Assembly: GCF_030035675.1 (NCBI RefSeq)
Contig: NC_084482.1
Span: 225,847,943-225,911,942, forward strand
Direction of reading: 5' to 3'
From: Rhineura floridana
Lineage: Eukaryota > Chordata > Lepidosauria > Squamata > Rhineuridae
DNA: 64,000 nucleotides
Part shown: positions 11,263 through 22,752 of the stretch, piece by piece
Layout of the letters: the number at the start of each line of letters is the position of its first letter
Numbering within the stretch: the first letter of the stretch is position 1
The notes under the pieces: model-generated
Database searches by the model: none
What the model was told of the DNA's origin: nothing
What the model saw: only the letters and a program-made list of their open reading frames with translations
Position numbers and translations under genes: made by a program

Positions 11263-11786
11263 GTTATGTGCCTTCAAGTCCATCTCAACTTATGGCAACC
11301 CTATGAATCAGTGTGCTCCAGTAGCATATGTTGTTAACCACGCTGTTCAGATCTTGTAAGATCAGGTTTGTGGTTTCCTTTATGGAGTCAATCCATGTTT
11401 TGTTTGGCCTTCCTCTTTTTCTACTCCCTTCTGTTTTTCACAGCATTATTCTTTTCTAGTGAATCATGTCTTCTCATTATGTGTCCAAACACCCATTTAT
11501 TTGTCTTTTTCTAGGTCCATGGTATCCACAAAGCTCTCCTCCAGCAGCACATTTCAAGTGAATTGATTTTTCTCTTACCCGCTTCTTCCACTGTCCACCT
11601 TTCACCAACTTTTTGGTTAATGACTGTGCCAAAGTATTGCTAATCCTTGACAAGTTTAATGTCCTCATTGTCAACTTTAAAGTTACATACATCTTCTGTT
11701 GTCATTACTTTAGTCTTCTTGATGTTTAGCTGTAGTCCTGCTTTTGTGCTTTCCTCTTTAACTTTCATCAGCATTCGTTTCAAGTC

Positions 11787-11800
<14 letters not shown>
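11263..11800 (-). mobile_element. RTE-BovB LINE 3' part, antisense
   Basis: Complement carries the BovB tail and C-terminal coding blocks, up to the 'LKRMLMKVKEESTKAGLQLN' stretch. It meets a sense-strand BovB copy head-on at about 11787-11800. Confidence 0.9.
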
Positions 11801-12570
<770 letters not shown>

Positions 12571-12639
12571 TGACCTTCATTGTGGGCCTTACTCTACATC
12601 TTTAAAGTAGAGGAGTGGTGGGATTTTGGTGGACCAATG

Positions 12640-12960
12640 TAGTATTTAGCAATGTTAAGTATGTAGTTAATTTTAATCGTACAGGCTATCAAAGATTAAA
12701 GCCCTATACGGCTTTGGGCCAAGATACCTCTTATGTATCCAACTAATCACTGCAACTCCCTCCGTTACATATCAGATATCTTCTGTCTCGGTTTTCTTTT
12801 GGGCATCAACTGAAGACCTTCCTTCCCCCCCCCAACCAAACTTTTAAATGGAGATCTTTATCCCTGTTTGTATTTGTATTGGATTTTAAAATACTTTTAA
12901 TCATTTTGAAGTATGAAATGGTTTTGTTGGTGTTTTGGGGAAGCAATTAATAAATGGAAA
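12640..12960 (+). mobile_element. L2-like LINE 3' end, module copy 3
   Basis: Colinear with 6095-6510 of module 1 but with an internal deletion ('gccctatacggctttgggcc', 'cgttacatatcagata', 'caactgaagaccttcc'). Confidence 0.55.
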
Positions 12961-13165
12961 TAAAAAAGTAATGCTAATCCTATGTAATGGCCACTTTACC
13001 AGGTGCTTTCATATCATTTAGTATACTTTTAACTGTTGATGTTATTCATTTTCCTTTTTAAATATGTGGATTTTTATTGATAATTCCAGTGCATGTTTTA
13101 TATTGATCAAAATGCCCTGGCAGATCTTGAAATGAAGAATGAAATTGAGGAAGCATCCAAACTAT

Positions 13166-13400
13166 TATTTATTATTATTTATTTAATTTGTATCCCGGCC
13201 TTCCTCCCAGCAGGAGCCCAGGGCGGCAAACAAGGCACTAAAAACACTTTAAAACATCATAAAAACAAATCTTAAAATACATTAAGACAAGCCAGCATTA
13301 AAAACATTTTAAAAACTTTTTAAAAAGGGTTAAAAACATTATTAAAAAACATGTTAAGCAATTCTGACAGAGACACAGACTGGGATAGCTCTCAACTTAA
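13166..13400 (-). mobile_element. L2-type LINE tail, antisense
   Basis: 'attatttattattatttat' followed by 'tcccggccttcctcccag', 'caggagcccagggcggc' and an A-rich stretch, as in antisense L2-family tails. It lies in the CR1 endonuclease fragment. Confidence 0.6.
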
Positions 13401-13439
13401 AAGTCTTGCTGAAAAAGAAAAGTCTTCGAAAGGCGTCGA

Positions 13440-13828
13440 AAAGATACGAGATAATTTGTTGGAAGATTCAGGACAGACAAAAGGAAGTACTTCTTTACTC
13501 AGCGCATAGTTAAACTATGGAATTTGCTCCCACAAGATGCAGTAATGGCCACCAGCTTGGACGGCTTTAAAAGAAGATTAGACAAATTCATGGAGGACAG
13601 GGCTATCAATGGCTACTAGCCATGATTGCTGTGCTCTGCCACCCTAGTCAGAGGCAGCATGCTCTGAAAACCAGTTGCCGGAAGCCTCAGGAGGGGAGAG
13701 TGTTCTTGCACTCGGGTCCTGCTTGCGGGCTTCCCCCAGGCACCTGGTTGGCCACTGTGAGAACAGGATGCTGGACTAGATGGGCCACTGGCCTGATCCA
13801 GCAGGCTCTTCTTATGTTCTTAAGTTGA
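13440..13828 (+). mobile_element. CR1/L3-like LINE 3' end
   Basis: Near match to 31980-32345: the last ORF2 codons (LVGRFRTDKRKYFFTQR-like, MEDRAINGY), stop, 3' UTR and the 'cttcttatgttctt' end. A young, 5'-truncated copy inserted in an older CR1 fragment. Confidence 0.9.
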
Positions 13829-14105
13829 CTAGAAAATGTTGTAATAATGGGTGACTTCAACTATACTCACATAGATTGGCTACATGTGTATTCCAGTCAT
13901 GACCTAAGAAGCAAAATTTTTAGATATCCTAAATGACTGTGCCCTAGAACAGTTGGTCATGGTACCGACCAGAGAGACAGCAACTGTGGACTTAAGTGGC
14001 ACCCAGGACCTGGTGTGAGAGGTAAGTGTTGCTGAACCAGTTGGGTGCAGTGACCATAGTCCTATTAAATGAAACATACATGTAAATGACCAATTGCCAA
14101 TACAA

Positions 14106-14730
14106 ATCATACTCTGACAAATACAGGAAAGTGTCCACTATGCAACATGCCCTAATGGTACCTCCAGCACCATGTTTTGCTTGGGATAAAGCCATTGCTA
14201 AGCATGTTGTGCCCATGTCAATAACTGTCCGGGTGTCGAGACGAATAGGGATGGGGGGTGGGCTGTAAACAAAGCTTCTGCACATCTCAGGAGCAGCTCT
14301 GGGGTGACACCTGAAGCCTGATTTGCTGAAGGGTCAGGCTGACAGTTACCTAGTATAGGGCTTTATCTACCTCAGCCAGCAGGGATACAGCCTAGTCTGA
14401 AATCAAGTTTTGATTATGATGTCATGTATGATGTCACAAGCAGGATGAGCCCCAAGTCTTGCCAAAGTGGGATACAGTGAACAGTCAGACCGAGGTCTTT
14501 GTAACAGATGATGAAAAGGTTAATTTCTGGGTTATATTGCCTTTTAACATAGGGAGAAAGTTTCTGAATGACTTGTTGTGGCCCCCACTTATGCCAAAAA
14601 AATCCCAGTCATTTTTTGCCTTTGGGTGCCCTTGGCATGTCATGTTCTGATTGGGTTATTTTGTAATTGGAACGCTGTAACTTAGTACAGAATAGGAGAG
14701 AAGCCGTTGAGGGCTGCATTCAATCAAATC
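14106..14730. other. unassigned intergenic DNA
   Basis: No recognisable gene, RNA or repeat terminus; short frames on both strands lack motifs. Confidence 0.4.
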
Positions 14731-14734
14731 AGAT

Positions 14735-14905
14735 AGTATTAATAATTATTGACTTATTACATTTGTATGCCGCCCCATAGCCAAAGCTGTCTGGGTGGTT
14801 TACAACAACAACAATAATAGCAGGGATGGGGAGTCTGCAGCCCTCCATATGCTGCCTGACTACAACGCCCCTCTTCCCTGTTGTCTGGCTATGATGGGAC
14901 AGCAG
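14735..14905 (-). repeat. L2 tail scrap plus hAT-type fragment
   Basis: 14735-14815 is an antisense L2-type tail ('tgccgccccatagcc...ctgtctgggtggttt'). 14822-14905 resembles a palindromic hAT MITE ('cagggatgggga', 'cagccctcca', 'gactacaac'). Confidence 0.45.
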
Positions 14906-15499
14906 ATGGAGGATGCAGTGGAGGGCCACTGGACCATCTCTGCCTGCCCTTTAAAGGAAGAGTGATGTGCTCGAACGCACTGGGGACAATATGCTCCTGG
15001 TGACCCTCTGGCCTGATGCCAAGCCTGGCCTTCTCCTCTCGACCCATCAGCCTCCTTCCCTCCTTGAAATGCCTCTCCAAATTTGCTTCTCCAAAGCCTT
15101 TCCTGGCCCATAGGTTTGCCGCTCCATTCTGTGTTTTCTGTTGGAGGACTCAGTCCGTGAGTCACTGAGAACCTGAGCTCAAAGGGTTAATCTATAGCTT
15201 GTTGAGATGGGAAAGCCACTTTGTCACTTCCTGTTTCTCTAGCCATAGCTCCTACTTCCTCCGTTCTCCTTCTCTTCCTTCAGCCCTCATGTTGATGACA
15301 GCCGTGCTTGCTGCTCAGAGCTCTTGGCTCTACAATGCAAATCTCCTTTCCTTCTGGTCAACACTTATTTGTAAATGGGTAATCAAGTCTCTGGCCTGAC
15401 CCATCACTACACACGGGGAGCTGGTCCAGACCACATTTTCCACCTCAAACCAACCCTCTGTGTTCTTGCATCAAGCACAGTCCAGGAGGTTGATATGGG
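14906..15499. other. unassigned intergenic DNA
   Basis: GC-moderate DNA with no supported feature. Confidence 0.4.
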
Positions 15500-15725
15500 G
15501 TGCCAAAATGATCAAGGGTTTGGAGCGGCTCCCCTATGAGGAAAGGTTGCAACATAAGGGACTTTTTAGTTTAGAGACAAGGTAAGGAGGGACCTGACAG
15601 AGGTGCATAAAATTATAGTTGAGAAGGTGGATAGGGTAAAGTTTTTCTCCCGCTCTTGTAACTAGAACTTGGGGGCATCCAATGAAGACAAATGTGAGAA
15701 AATTCTGGATAGACAAAAGGAAGGA
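15500..15725 (+). mobile_element. CR1 LINE ORF2 C-terminal fragment
   Basis: 'aaaatgatcaagggtttggag', 'cctatgaggaaaggttgca', 'tttttagtttagagacaagg' and 'ataaaattata' match the RLPYEERLQHLGLFSLEKRR...KIMHG region at 31790-31910. Diverged, truncated at both ends, frame broken. Confidence 0.8.
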
Positions 15726-16800
15726 CTTGTTTGCTAGGGCTGTGCACAGACCCTCCCCCTTGTTGTGCCCCATGGCTACAGTCCGGCAGAGGAGATCAGG
15801 CCAACCTGCCAAGGGTTGACCTGGGGACCACCCACCCCAGCTTGGAGCCACTCCCAGGAATGGCACAAAGTTTGAGGGCCCCCAGGAAAAAGGTCATCTG
15901 GGAGAAGGGACCCCTCCTCAACCAGTGGGTCACGGTGGGCTTAATGTGGTCCAAGCAGTGCTGAGTGACTGAGTCTAGCTATACTATGGTGTGGAAAATT
16001 AAAAGGGTTGTACAATCCAACCTGGTGCCCCTGCTTGGACCCATTTGGCCCCGGGGCCTGAGATTCCCGACCCCAAAATTCATCTTTGAGCCACTGCAAC
16101 TCATGCACCTGCCAAGAGACTGCCCCAGGGATGCATCTGCCCCAGTGCTTTGTTTCAGCACTGGGGAGGCTCATGAAAGAGGTCAGGGCTGGGATATGCC
16201 CCTTCATTGCCTGAGATCTTGGGGAGCTCCTGTGTAGGCAACACTGATGCAAGGTGGCTCCATATTCTGGGCTGGCAGAGTCAGGAGCTCCTGACAGTCT
16301 GCGGGAACTTCCCTGAATTTCATGCACATTTGTCTACACCTGAAAAATCTCTTCTTGGTCCCGGCTCTTATCATGGTGTTTCTGCATAACAGGGGGTGGG
16401 GAATCTTCATCAGCTTGAGGACCACATTCCATCATTGGCAATCTTCTGGGGGCTGCATGTGAGGTAGAGGCAAAAGTGGGTGAAGAAATAATGTGACTTC
16501 TACCTTTGTACTATGGGCTACATTCCAGCCTAACAAAAGTAAAAGACTTTCTATATGAATGTGTATGTGTGTGTGTGTGTGTGCGTGCGTGCGTGTGCAC
16601 CCCTTCATCTAAACAGGAAGGCAAGGACACCGTTAGGATTTTGGGGATTAAGAAATTTTAGGATGAAGGGTTTTCTATTTGGGGAGAGGTCTATATGTCT
16701 CTGAATATTATAAATGCCGCCTAGTAGCTTTCACTGTGCTGAATTAGATGAGAAAGGGGAAGTGGTATCATGGTCACAGAGTTATGGGTAAAAAGGCAGG
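15726..16800. other. unassigned DNA with a hAT-type scrap and a GT/GC microsatellite
   Basis: 16388-16460 has 'gggtggggaatcttcatcag' and 'ggaccacattcc' as in a hAT-type repeat end. 16559-16600 is a (gt)n/(gcgt)n simple repeat. The overlapping frames on both strands at 15.5-16.4 kb carry no domain. Confidence 0.4.
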
Positions 16801-17045
16801 CAGTGGCGTCACTAGGGGTGGTGTCACCCGGTGCGGTAACGCATGGTGTCACCCCATGGACCTCCTCCCGTACCAGACCATACAGAATCCTTAGTAATGT
16901 TTTTTGTACTAATGTTACTCGCAGATCGTAATTCCCGTATATCACTGAATGTAATGGCAATAGCAATACCTTCTTCATGCAAAAGAAATACTACCACTGG
17001 ACTACAGCTCTTCCCCATCATGCTTTTGTACTGTCTGTGATTATT
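16801..17045 (+). mobile_element. hAT-like repeat, left end (copy 1)
   Basis: Begins CAGTGGCGTCACTAGGGG, a hAT-type terminus, and continues through 'ggtgtcacccggtgcggtaa', 'gacctcctcccgtaccagac' and 'aatgttttttgtactaatg'. The same end recurs at 19229 (sense) and 20602 (antisense). It goes further inward than the other two copies. No right end or 8-bp duplication found. Confidence 0.55.
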
Positions 17046-17251
17046 CCATGTGGATTAAAGGTATCTGTAAAAATAAGATTGTAAATTTACTGCCGTCCTT
17101 GGTAAGGATGATGACATGTGTGATCATGTCTATCAATTTCATGGGCATGTATCCATCTGTTTTTTTCTGTATGTATATTTCTCTTATACCTATTCCATCA
17201 CATACTCAGGAAGCTTCTGGTTTGAATCTTACCTTTCACATACATCTGGAT

Positions 17252-17643
17252 GAAATAGAAATGGACTGCCTTTAAGTCGATCCCGACTTATGGTGACCCT
17301 ATGAATAGGGTGCTCATGGTAAGCGGTATTCAGAGGGGGTTTACCATTGCCTCCCTCTGAGGCTAGTTCTCCCCAGCTGGCTAGGGCCTGCTCAGCTTGC
17401 CACAGCTGCACAAGCCAGCCCCTTCCTTGTCCACAACTGCCAGCTGGGGGGCAACTGGGCTCCTTGGGACTATACAGCTTGCCCATGGCTGCACAGGTGG
17501 CAGGGCACGTAACCCCTGAGCCACTCCCTGTGGGGGTGATCTTTAGCTGGTCCTTTACACCCAGGAGACACGAGCGGGGATTTGAACTCACAGACTCTGG
17601 ATTCCCAGCCAGGCTCTCCTCCCCACTGTGCTATACCAGCACT
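17252..17643 (-). mobile_element. Sauria-type SINE, complete, with target duplication
   Basis: Antisense full copy: BovB-like tail at the left ('gtcgatcccgacttatgg'), body, and at the right the tRNA-derived head, whose complement reads ggtatagcacagtgg (A box) and gagttcaaatccccgct (B box). It is bracketed by the direct repeat acatctggat (17242-17251 and 17644-17653), the target duplication of LINE-driven insertion. The shared BovB tail implies BovB machinery mobilised it. This copy defines the ends of the truncated copies at 2308, 6555 and 43829. Confidence 0.93.
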
Positions 17644-17865
17644 ACATCTGGATAATGTGTGTTAAATTTGAAAGTGCTATAAAAATGTTAACTACTACTA
17701 CTCTTTGGTGCTGGTTTTCACTCTCAGTTCTTTCACTGCATGCACATCATCAGCTTGCAACATGGATAAATTATGCATTTACAAGACCACTAAACGTAGA
17801 TTAATCACCTGTCAGATTGAAAGTATGGGTACAAAGATAGCTATTTTCTCCTCTTGGACCACATA

Positions 17866-18155
17866 GTTCTGGATGAAGTTTGGATTGTAACACACACAAC
17901 AAATTGCAGAGCAAACACATACTATCCAGATTGTGACACAAGTTTCCATAAACTAGAGCCCACTCATCTTACCCACAAAAGCTCATGCCACAACCAGTTC
18001 TATAAACAGTTATTGTATAACATTATTATTATTGCATCGAAAGTTTGTATAGGACAAGAGAAGTTTCTAAGTAAAAATAGGATTGCAAATGCATCTGCTT
18101 TTTAAAGGACCACAAGCCTCTTGTACATTTTTTGAGCCAGAACTGGGGTTATGAC
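17866..18155 (+). repeat. Left arm of a large imperfect palindrome
   Basis: The complement of this arm recurs at 18940-19229 with only scattered mismatches (both contain 'acaagagaagtttct', 'aaaagctcatgccacaacca', 'gaccacaagcctcttgtaca' in opposite orientation). The 'gctcatgccacaa...' and 'ccacaagcctctt' pair resembles a dispersed tetrapod repeat, possibly of hAT origin. Confidence 0.85.
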
Positions 18156-18316
18156 AGCAGAAACAGGGTCAGGTAATTCCTCACGTTACTTAATATGATG
18201 TATGAGTTTAGAATTTTATACCCCGCAGCAGTTACCCGTTCTCCCAGTCCCAGATCAGTCCCACCCATACACTATTATTTTTAGCATTAACAGCATGTGC
18301 GCCTTTTTAAAAAAAG

Positions 18317-18320
18317 CAGT

Positions 18321-18391
<71 letters not shown>
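18317..18391 (+). repeat. Compound microsatellite (GT)n(GA)n
   Basis: An uninterrupted (gt) run of about 13 units passes into a (ga) run of about 23 units. It lies inside the palindrome spacer and generates spurious frames (poly-CV, poly-ER) on both strands. Confidence 0.95.
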
Positions 18392-18394
<3 letters not shown>

Positions 18395-18409
18395 CGCTCC
18401 CTTTTCCAA

Positions 18410-18937
18410 ATGCACACACTCATTTACATGCTCCCGGGCCCGCGACTCCACCCGAGCGAGGGAGGGTCCCCTCTTGGGCAAGCCTCGCCCAGCGGGAGTC
18501 TCTCGGGAGTCAGGACAAGTCAGCCCGGCCGGGGCTGCAGGGGGAAAGCGGTGCGCCGGGACAAGGCCAAAGACTCCCCGCGCAAAGCGCCTTTCTCGGG
18601 CGGAGGAGGAGAAGGTTGGCCGCGGAAGGGTTAAGGAAAGGGAACGTGCTTCCTAGAGGGGAAGGGAAGTGGGGAAGCGGCGGCGTCCTGTCGAGAACGG
18701 CTAGAGAGCCGCTTCCGCGCCGCCCTCTCCGCGGACTCTTTGGCGACGGGCTGCGTCGGTGGGGATCCGGTGAGCTCCTCGCAGCGCAGTGAGAGACGCA
18801 GGCGGGGCAGAGCGAGGAGGAGGGGAGGTCTTCCGGCTGGGGGGGCGGCTCGTGGTGTCACCCGGGGCGGCCCACACCTGCCGCACTGCCCTCGTGACGC
18901 CCCTGCGGCCCCGGCCGGGCTGGCTTGTCCTGACTCG
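18410..18937. other. GC-rich, CpG-dense palindrome core
   Basis: Abrupt shift from AT-rich arms to GC-rich DNA with many CpG. 18508-18540 ('gtcaggacaag', 'cagcccggccggggct') is complementary to 18905-18937, so the fold continues inside. 18848-18912 contains 'ggtgtcacccgggg' and 'gtgacgcccctg', reminiscent of the hAT-like ends nearby. It could be a CpG-island promoter. Long frames cross it but have no domain. Confidence 0.65.
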
Positions 18938-18939
18938 TT

Positions 18940-19229
18940 GTAACCCCTGTTCTGGCTCAACAAATGTACAAGAGGCTTGTGGTCCTTTAAAAAGCAGATG
19001 CGTTTGCAATCCTATTTTTATTTAGAAACTTCTCTTGTCCTATACAAACTTTCAATGCAATAATAATAATAATGTTATACAATAATTGTTTATAGAACTG
19101 GTTGTGGCATGAGCTTTTGTGGGTAAGATGAGTGGGCTCTAGTTTATGGAAACTTGTGTCACAACCTGTATACTATGTGTTTGCTCTGCAATTTGTTGTG
19201 TGTGTTACAATCCCCACTTCATCCAGAAC
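18940..19229 (-). repeat. Right arm of the palindrome
   Basis: Inverted copy of 17866-18155; runs from 'gttgtaacccctgttctggct' to 'cttcatccagaac', where the hAT-like terminus CAGTGGCGTC starts immediately. Confidence 0.85.
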
Positions 19230-19427
19230 AGTGGCGTCACTAGGGGTGGTGTCACCCGGTGTGGTAACTCATAGTGTCACCCCCATGGACCTCCTCCCAT
19301 ACCAGACCATACAGAATCCTGAGTAATGTTTTTTGTACTAATGTTACTCGTAAATTGTAATATCTGTATATCACTGAATTGTAATAGCACACACACACAG
19401 AGCCATTTTGGTCAATGACTGTGCCGT

Positions 19428-20035
19428 TGTTTGTTGTTATGTCCCTTCAAGTTGATTGCGACTTGTGGCGACCCTATGAATCAGTGACCCCCAATAGCAT
19501 CTGTCATGAACCACCCTGTTCAGATCTTGGAAGTCCAGGTCTGTGGCTTCCTTTACGGAATCAATCCATCTCTTGTTTGGCCTTCCTCTTTTTCTACTCC
19601 CGTTTTTCCCAGCATGATTGTCTTTTCTAGTGAATCATGTCTTCTCATGATGTGTCCAAAGTATGATAACCTCAGTTTCATCATTTTAGCTTCTAGTGAT
19701 AGCTCTGGTTTAATTTGTTCTAACACCCAATTATTTGTCTTTTTCGCAGTCCATGGTATGCGCAAAGTTCTCCAACACCACATTTCAAATAAGCTGATTT
19801 TTCTCTTATCCATTTTTTTCACTGTTCAACTTTCACATCCATACATAGAGGTGGGGAATACCATGGTCTGAATGATCCTGACTTTGGTGTTCAGTGATAC
19901 ATATTTGCATGTGAGTTCTCCAATAGCTGCCCTCCCCTAGTCCTAGCCTAATTTCTTGACTATTGTCTCCATTTTGGTTAATGACTGTGCCAAAGTATTG
20001 ATAATCCTTGACAAGTTGTGTCCTCATTGTCAACT
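19428..20035 (-). mobile_element. RTE-BovB LINE 3' part, antisense
   Basis: The complement gives the BovB C-terminal blocks (KTNNWVLEQIKPELSLEAKMMKLRLSYFGHIMRR, GQTRDGLIP) and the tail 'gattgcgacttgtggcgacc'. Frame broken in several places. Confidence 0.9.
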
Positions 20036-20297
20036 TTAAAGTGGGGAAGGGCTAAGCTGGGGTTGAGGGATTTGCTGCTCCCCCACCTTGCAATCCTGTG
20101 CATGTTTACTCAGAAGTAAATCCCACCCTGTTGAATGGGGCTTACCCACTAGGACTGGCGTCAGTTTTGCTGAGACGGCACCTCGGCATTGCACCTGCAC
20201 TCTTTGCCCACTCACTTCTCCCTGCTTCTCATCACATCTGTGGCTCCCACTGGCCCTCAGAATTATCCCCAGGCCAGCAGAACAGTGAGTGCTTTTC

Positions 20298-20360
20298 TAC
20301 CCTATATCTCAGTGGTAGGCTGAGCATGTGCTTTGCATGTAGAAGGTCCTGGGTTCACTC
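20298..20360 (+). mobile_element. tRNA-derived SINE head, fragment
   Basis: 'ctcagtggtaggctgagcat', 'gctttgcatgtagaaggtc' and 'ctgggttcac' match the A-box/B-box head of the SINE at 46789-46985. Truncated on both sides. Confidence 0.6.
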
Positions 20361-20602
20361 TTTTGCATGTCCTTGTGAAAGGGAAAAAATGTTCTAGGTT
20401 GTTTGTGTGACGATCCCACAGCTGGCTCTGTGTGTGTGTGTGTGCTATTACATTCAGTGATATACGGGAATTACAATTTAAGAGTAACATTAGTACAAAA
20501 AACATTACTAAGGATTCTGTATGGTCTGATACGGGAGGAGGTCCATGGGGGTGACACCATGAGTTACCGCACTGGGTGACACCAACCCTAGTGACACCAC
20601 TG

Positions 20603-21161
20603 CCGCGAAGGCCCCCTTCTTCTCCCGAGCGGCTTCCCGCTGACCTCCGGGCTATCCATCCATTTCCTGGTGCCTCTCCGTAGTGCAGTCCCCGGGGTGG
20701 GCTGTCTCCATCCCGGGCGGGGAGGAGAAAGGCAGCGCTAGGCGTGGGGAGGCACCTCGATGCTGGGTTACTTCTGGCCAAGGAGTTCCGACGTGCGTGT
20801 GGGGCGAGGGTCAAGCCAAGCCGACTCTCCAGCGCGAGGGAGGGAAGTGGGACTGGCCCCACCGGGGAGCAGGCTCAGCCCCAGCCCCTGTAGGGAGGGG
20901 TCCTGGGGACACCCCGAGGTCCTCGACCCGAAGCGCGCCGGAAGGGTCCCTTCAGCTTTGCCTCTGAGGCTGCGGGATGCTGCAGCTGCGCCCCCCGAAG
21001 GCACGGCGCCACCTTGTGGGCGTCACAGGACGCTCCTCCGGCTCTGTCTTGAGTCCCAAATCAAGAATCGGAGCTCTGTTGACCTTGGAGAAGGCAGCTG
21101 TTCTCTGGGCCCTTTTCAGACATCTGATCTGAGTCCCCCTGTCAGGCCACGAGGAGGAGAA
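20603..21161 (+). promoter_or_regulatory. GC-rich leader of the unit I KRAB gene
   Basis: CpG-rich DNA ending immediately before the start codon at 21162, colinear with 51525-52100 in unit II. A CpG-rich 5' region suits a ubiquitously active promoter and 5' UTR, but no TATA box or defined start site is visible. In unit II a further ~1 kb of GC-rich DNA lies upstream; in unit I that is replaced by repeats, so the unit I promoter may be truncated. Confidence 0.5.
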
Positions 21162-21456
21162 ATGCAGTGGGCTGTAGGTAAGGAGGCTGCAATTGGTGAC
21201 ATTTAGGGGGTCCTTGTAGCAGAGTTTTTCTACTGCTCCTGCTGAGATTTTGGTACAAGTTAGGATTTTTGCTAAGTCAGCCACGGAGTTACCTTTTCCT
21301 CACCAAACCTTCCCTCTTCCTTCCCCCTCCAGGCTTGGTCTCCTTTGAGGAGGTAACTGCCTGTCTGTCCAAGGAGGAGCGGACTGTGCTGGATCCAGGC
21401 CAAAGGGCTCTCTAGAAAGACGCCTTGCTGCGGATCTGGGAATGTGACTTCTCTGG
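21162..21456 (+). pseudogene. KRAB-A domain exons, unit I
   Basis: Exon a: ATG at 21162 encodes MQWAV plus one base, with donor tag|gtaagg at 21177/21178. After a 155-bp intron, acceptor ctccag (ends 21332) opens exon b, which joins in frame: GLVSFEEVTACLSKEERTVLDPGQRAL. That is a KRAB-A box, the module that recruits the TRIM28 co-repressor in KRAB zinc-finger proteins. Exon b is about 124 nt, near the usual KRAB-A length, with a donor at 21457. The codon expected to be Tyr after QRAL is TAG (21413-21415), the EEW Trp is Arg, and two bases are missing near 21437, so only a ~32-residue peptide could be made. The start is chosen because it alone gives an in-frame splice. The likely partner exon is the finger array at 33973-35870. 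Confidence 0.82.
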
Positions 21457-22424
21457 GTAGGGATCCTTCTGTCTGTCCCATCTTTAGTATGGCTGAAAGG
21501 TTATTGGTAAGGCTGTGGCCAGTAAGTCTGCCCTGGCCATTCTGAGCCTTCCTGTGTCACCGTCTTCTGGCCTGGCAAGGGCTGAAGGTACAAGAGCAGT
21601 TTCTCTCTATGCTGGGTCTTCTCGTCCCGTTGCTGTGAGGGGAAGACTTCTGCCTTCTCCACTATACCAGTATGGGCAAGACTTAATCTGATAGTGCTAT
21701 GGCCACTGTTTCCAATTGGTTTGACACCACTTCTTTCTGTCATCTGGTTCTGGGAGCCACTTAATCTTATGTCTGTCATGATCACTGGGTCCCAAAATCC
21801 TTGAAACCCCAAAACCAGCTCTGCAACGTAGAATGCTGCTGAACACCACAGCTCTTTTTCAGGCACCCTGCAGTCACCAACTTCACCAAGGCTGGCAAAT
21901 AATCAAAGCCAGCCCTATCAGGTAGGCCATGTTGCTACCAACCCTTCTGTCCACCCGTTTGGGCCAGGGGACTCTCAAACCTTACGTTGAAAAGGAATGC
22001 TTAGGATTCCAAAGAGGCAAGTGCTAAAGACCAGACTCTTTGCTTCTTGGAGCCCCAAGCAAAACAGCTAAATGGTAGCACATATCCCAAAGGCCAAGGT
22101 GGCTTTATTAAAAATATAAGTGCATATAAAAGAGCAACATGAAAATCCTGAACCCAGAACACCCACAAGGCAGAGGTAGAAGTCTCCAATAAAGATCAAA
22201 GGGCGGTTGCAAATTGAAGCACATGATGAAATACTGACTATTCCTAACACTAAGACACTTTGACAAAGCTTAGGATGGTTCTGACTCTTGTAAGAAAAGG
22301 CCTGGCAGCAACAGCGGAGGGGTCTAATAGCCAATCAGGAGACCTCTGGAAGGTGGACTATTCCAGGGCCTCTTCCTGCCTTCTCATAGGTGCGCTCGCA
22401 CAGCTGGGGACTCTTAGGTCACAG
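21457..22424. other. KRAB-gene intron, no recognised feature
   Basis: Unique-looking sequence, conserved in unit II (52399-53384), with no coding motif or known repeat. A 35-bp stretch at 53040-53076 of unit II is absent here. Confidence 0.45.
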
Positions 22425-22752
22425 TTGCACCAGATATTTATTCCGCTATTATTCCACTTTAAATACTTATGGCTTCCCCCAAAGAATCCTGGGAAATGTA
22501 GCTTGTGAAGAGGGCTAAGAGTTGTCAGGAGGCTCCTCTTTTCCTCAGAGAGCTATAATTCCCCGAGTGTTTTAACAATCAATCCCTCTTCCAAGGGGAC
22601 TCTCAGAATTGTAGCTCTGTGAGGGGACTGGGCATCTCCTGACAAGTCTCTGCACCCTTCTCAAACTACATTTCCCAGGATTCTTTGGAGGAAGATGATG
22701 GTTTAAAGTGGAATAATAGTGGAATAAATGTACAGTATGAATGCAGCCTGAG
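22425..22752. mobile_element. Palindromic MITE, unit I
   Basis: The two ends ('atttattccgctattattcc' and its complement) and the inner blocks ('ccaaagaatcctgggaaatg' and its complement) form a long imperfect hairpin typical of hAT-type MITEs in squamates. The unit II counterpart is at 53385-53730, so it predates the duplication. Confidence 0.65.

Larger units (their letters stand above)
13105..14105 (+). mobile_element. CR1/L3-like LINE, endonuclease fragment, split in two
   Basis: 13105-13165 (DQNALADLEMKNEIEEASK) and 13840-14105 (NVVIMGDF, 'EQLVMVP', the GCSDHS-like block) are the two halves of one endonuclease stretch. L2-type and CR1-tail insertions (13166-13828) lie between them. The left half matches module 1 at 6880-6930. 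Confidence 0.75.
19229..20602. mobile_element. 1.37-kb segment bounded by ~190-bp inverted hAT-like termini
   Basis: Left end 19229-19415 starts CAGTGGCGTCACTAGGGG; right end 20420-20602 is its inverted counterpart, ending CCCTAGTGACACCACTG. Both run inward to the same 'gtaatagcacacacacaca' and 'gagcca' blocks. The inside holds an antisense BovB, a 'caatcctgtgcatgtttact' dispersed repeat (20088-20150) and a tRNA-SINE scrap. The flanking 8-mers do not match (atccagaa and ccgcgaag). It is either one TIR element filled by later insertions or two independent copies in opposite orientation. Confidence 0.55.

Noticed and set aside
15534-16425. Several overlapping 60-130 codon frames on both strands
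   Set aside because: No motif, no shared frame with any repeat family I know, and mutual overlap; treated as chance.
18202-18792. Long frames across the palindrome core (poly-CV, poly-ER, Arg/Gly-rich)
   Set aside because: They are generated by the (GT)n(GA)n microsatellite and by GC-rich composition, overlap on both strands, and contain no domain or splice logic.
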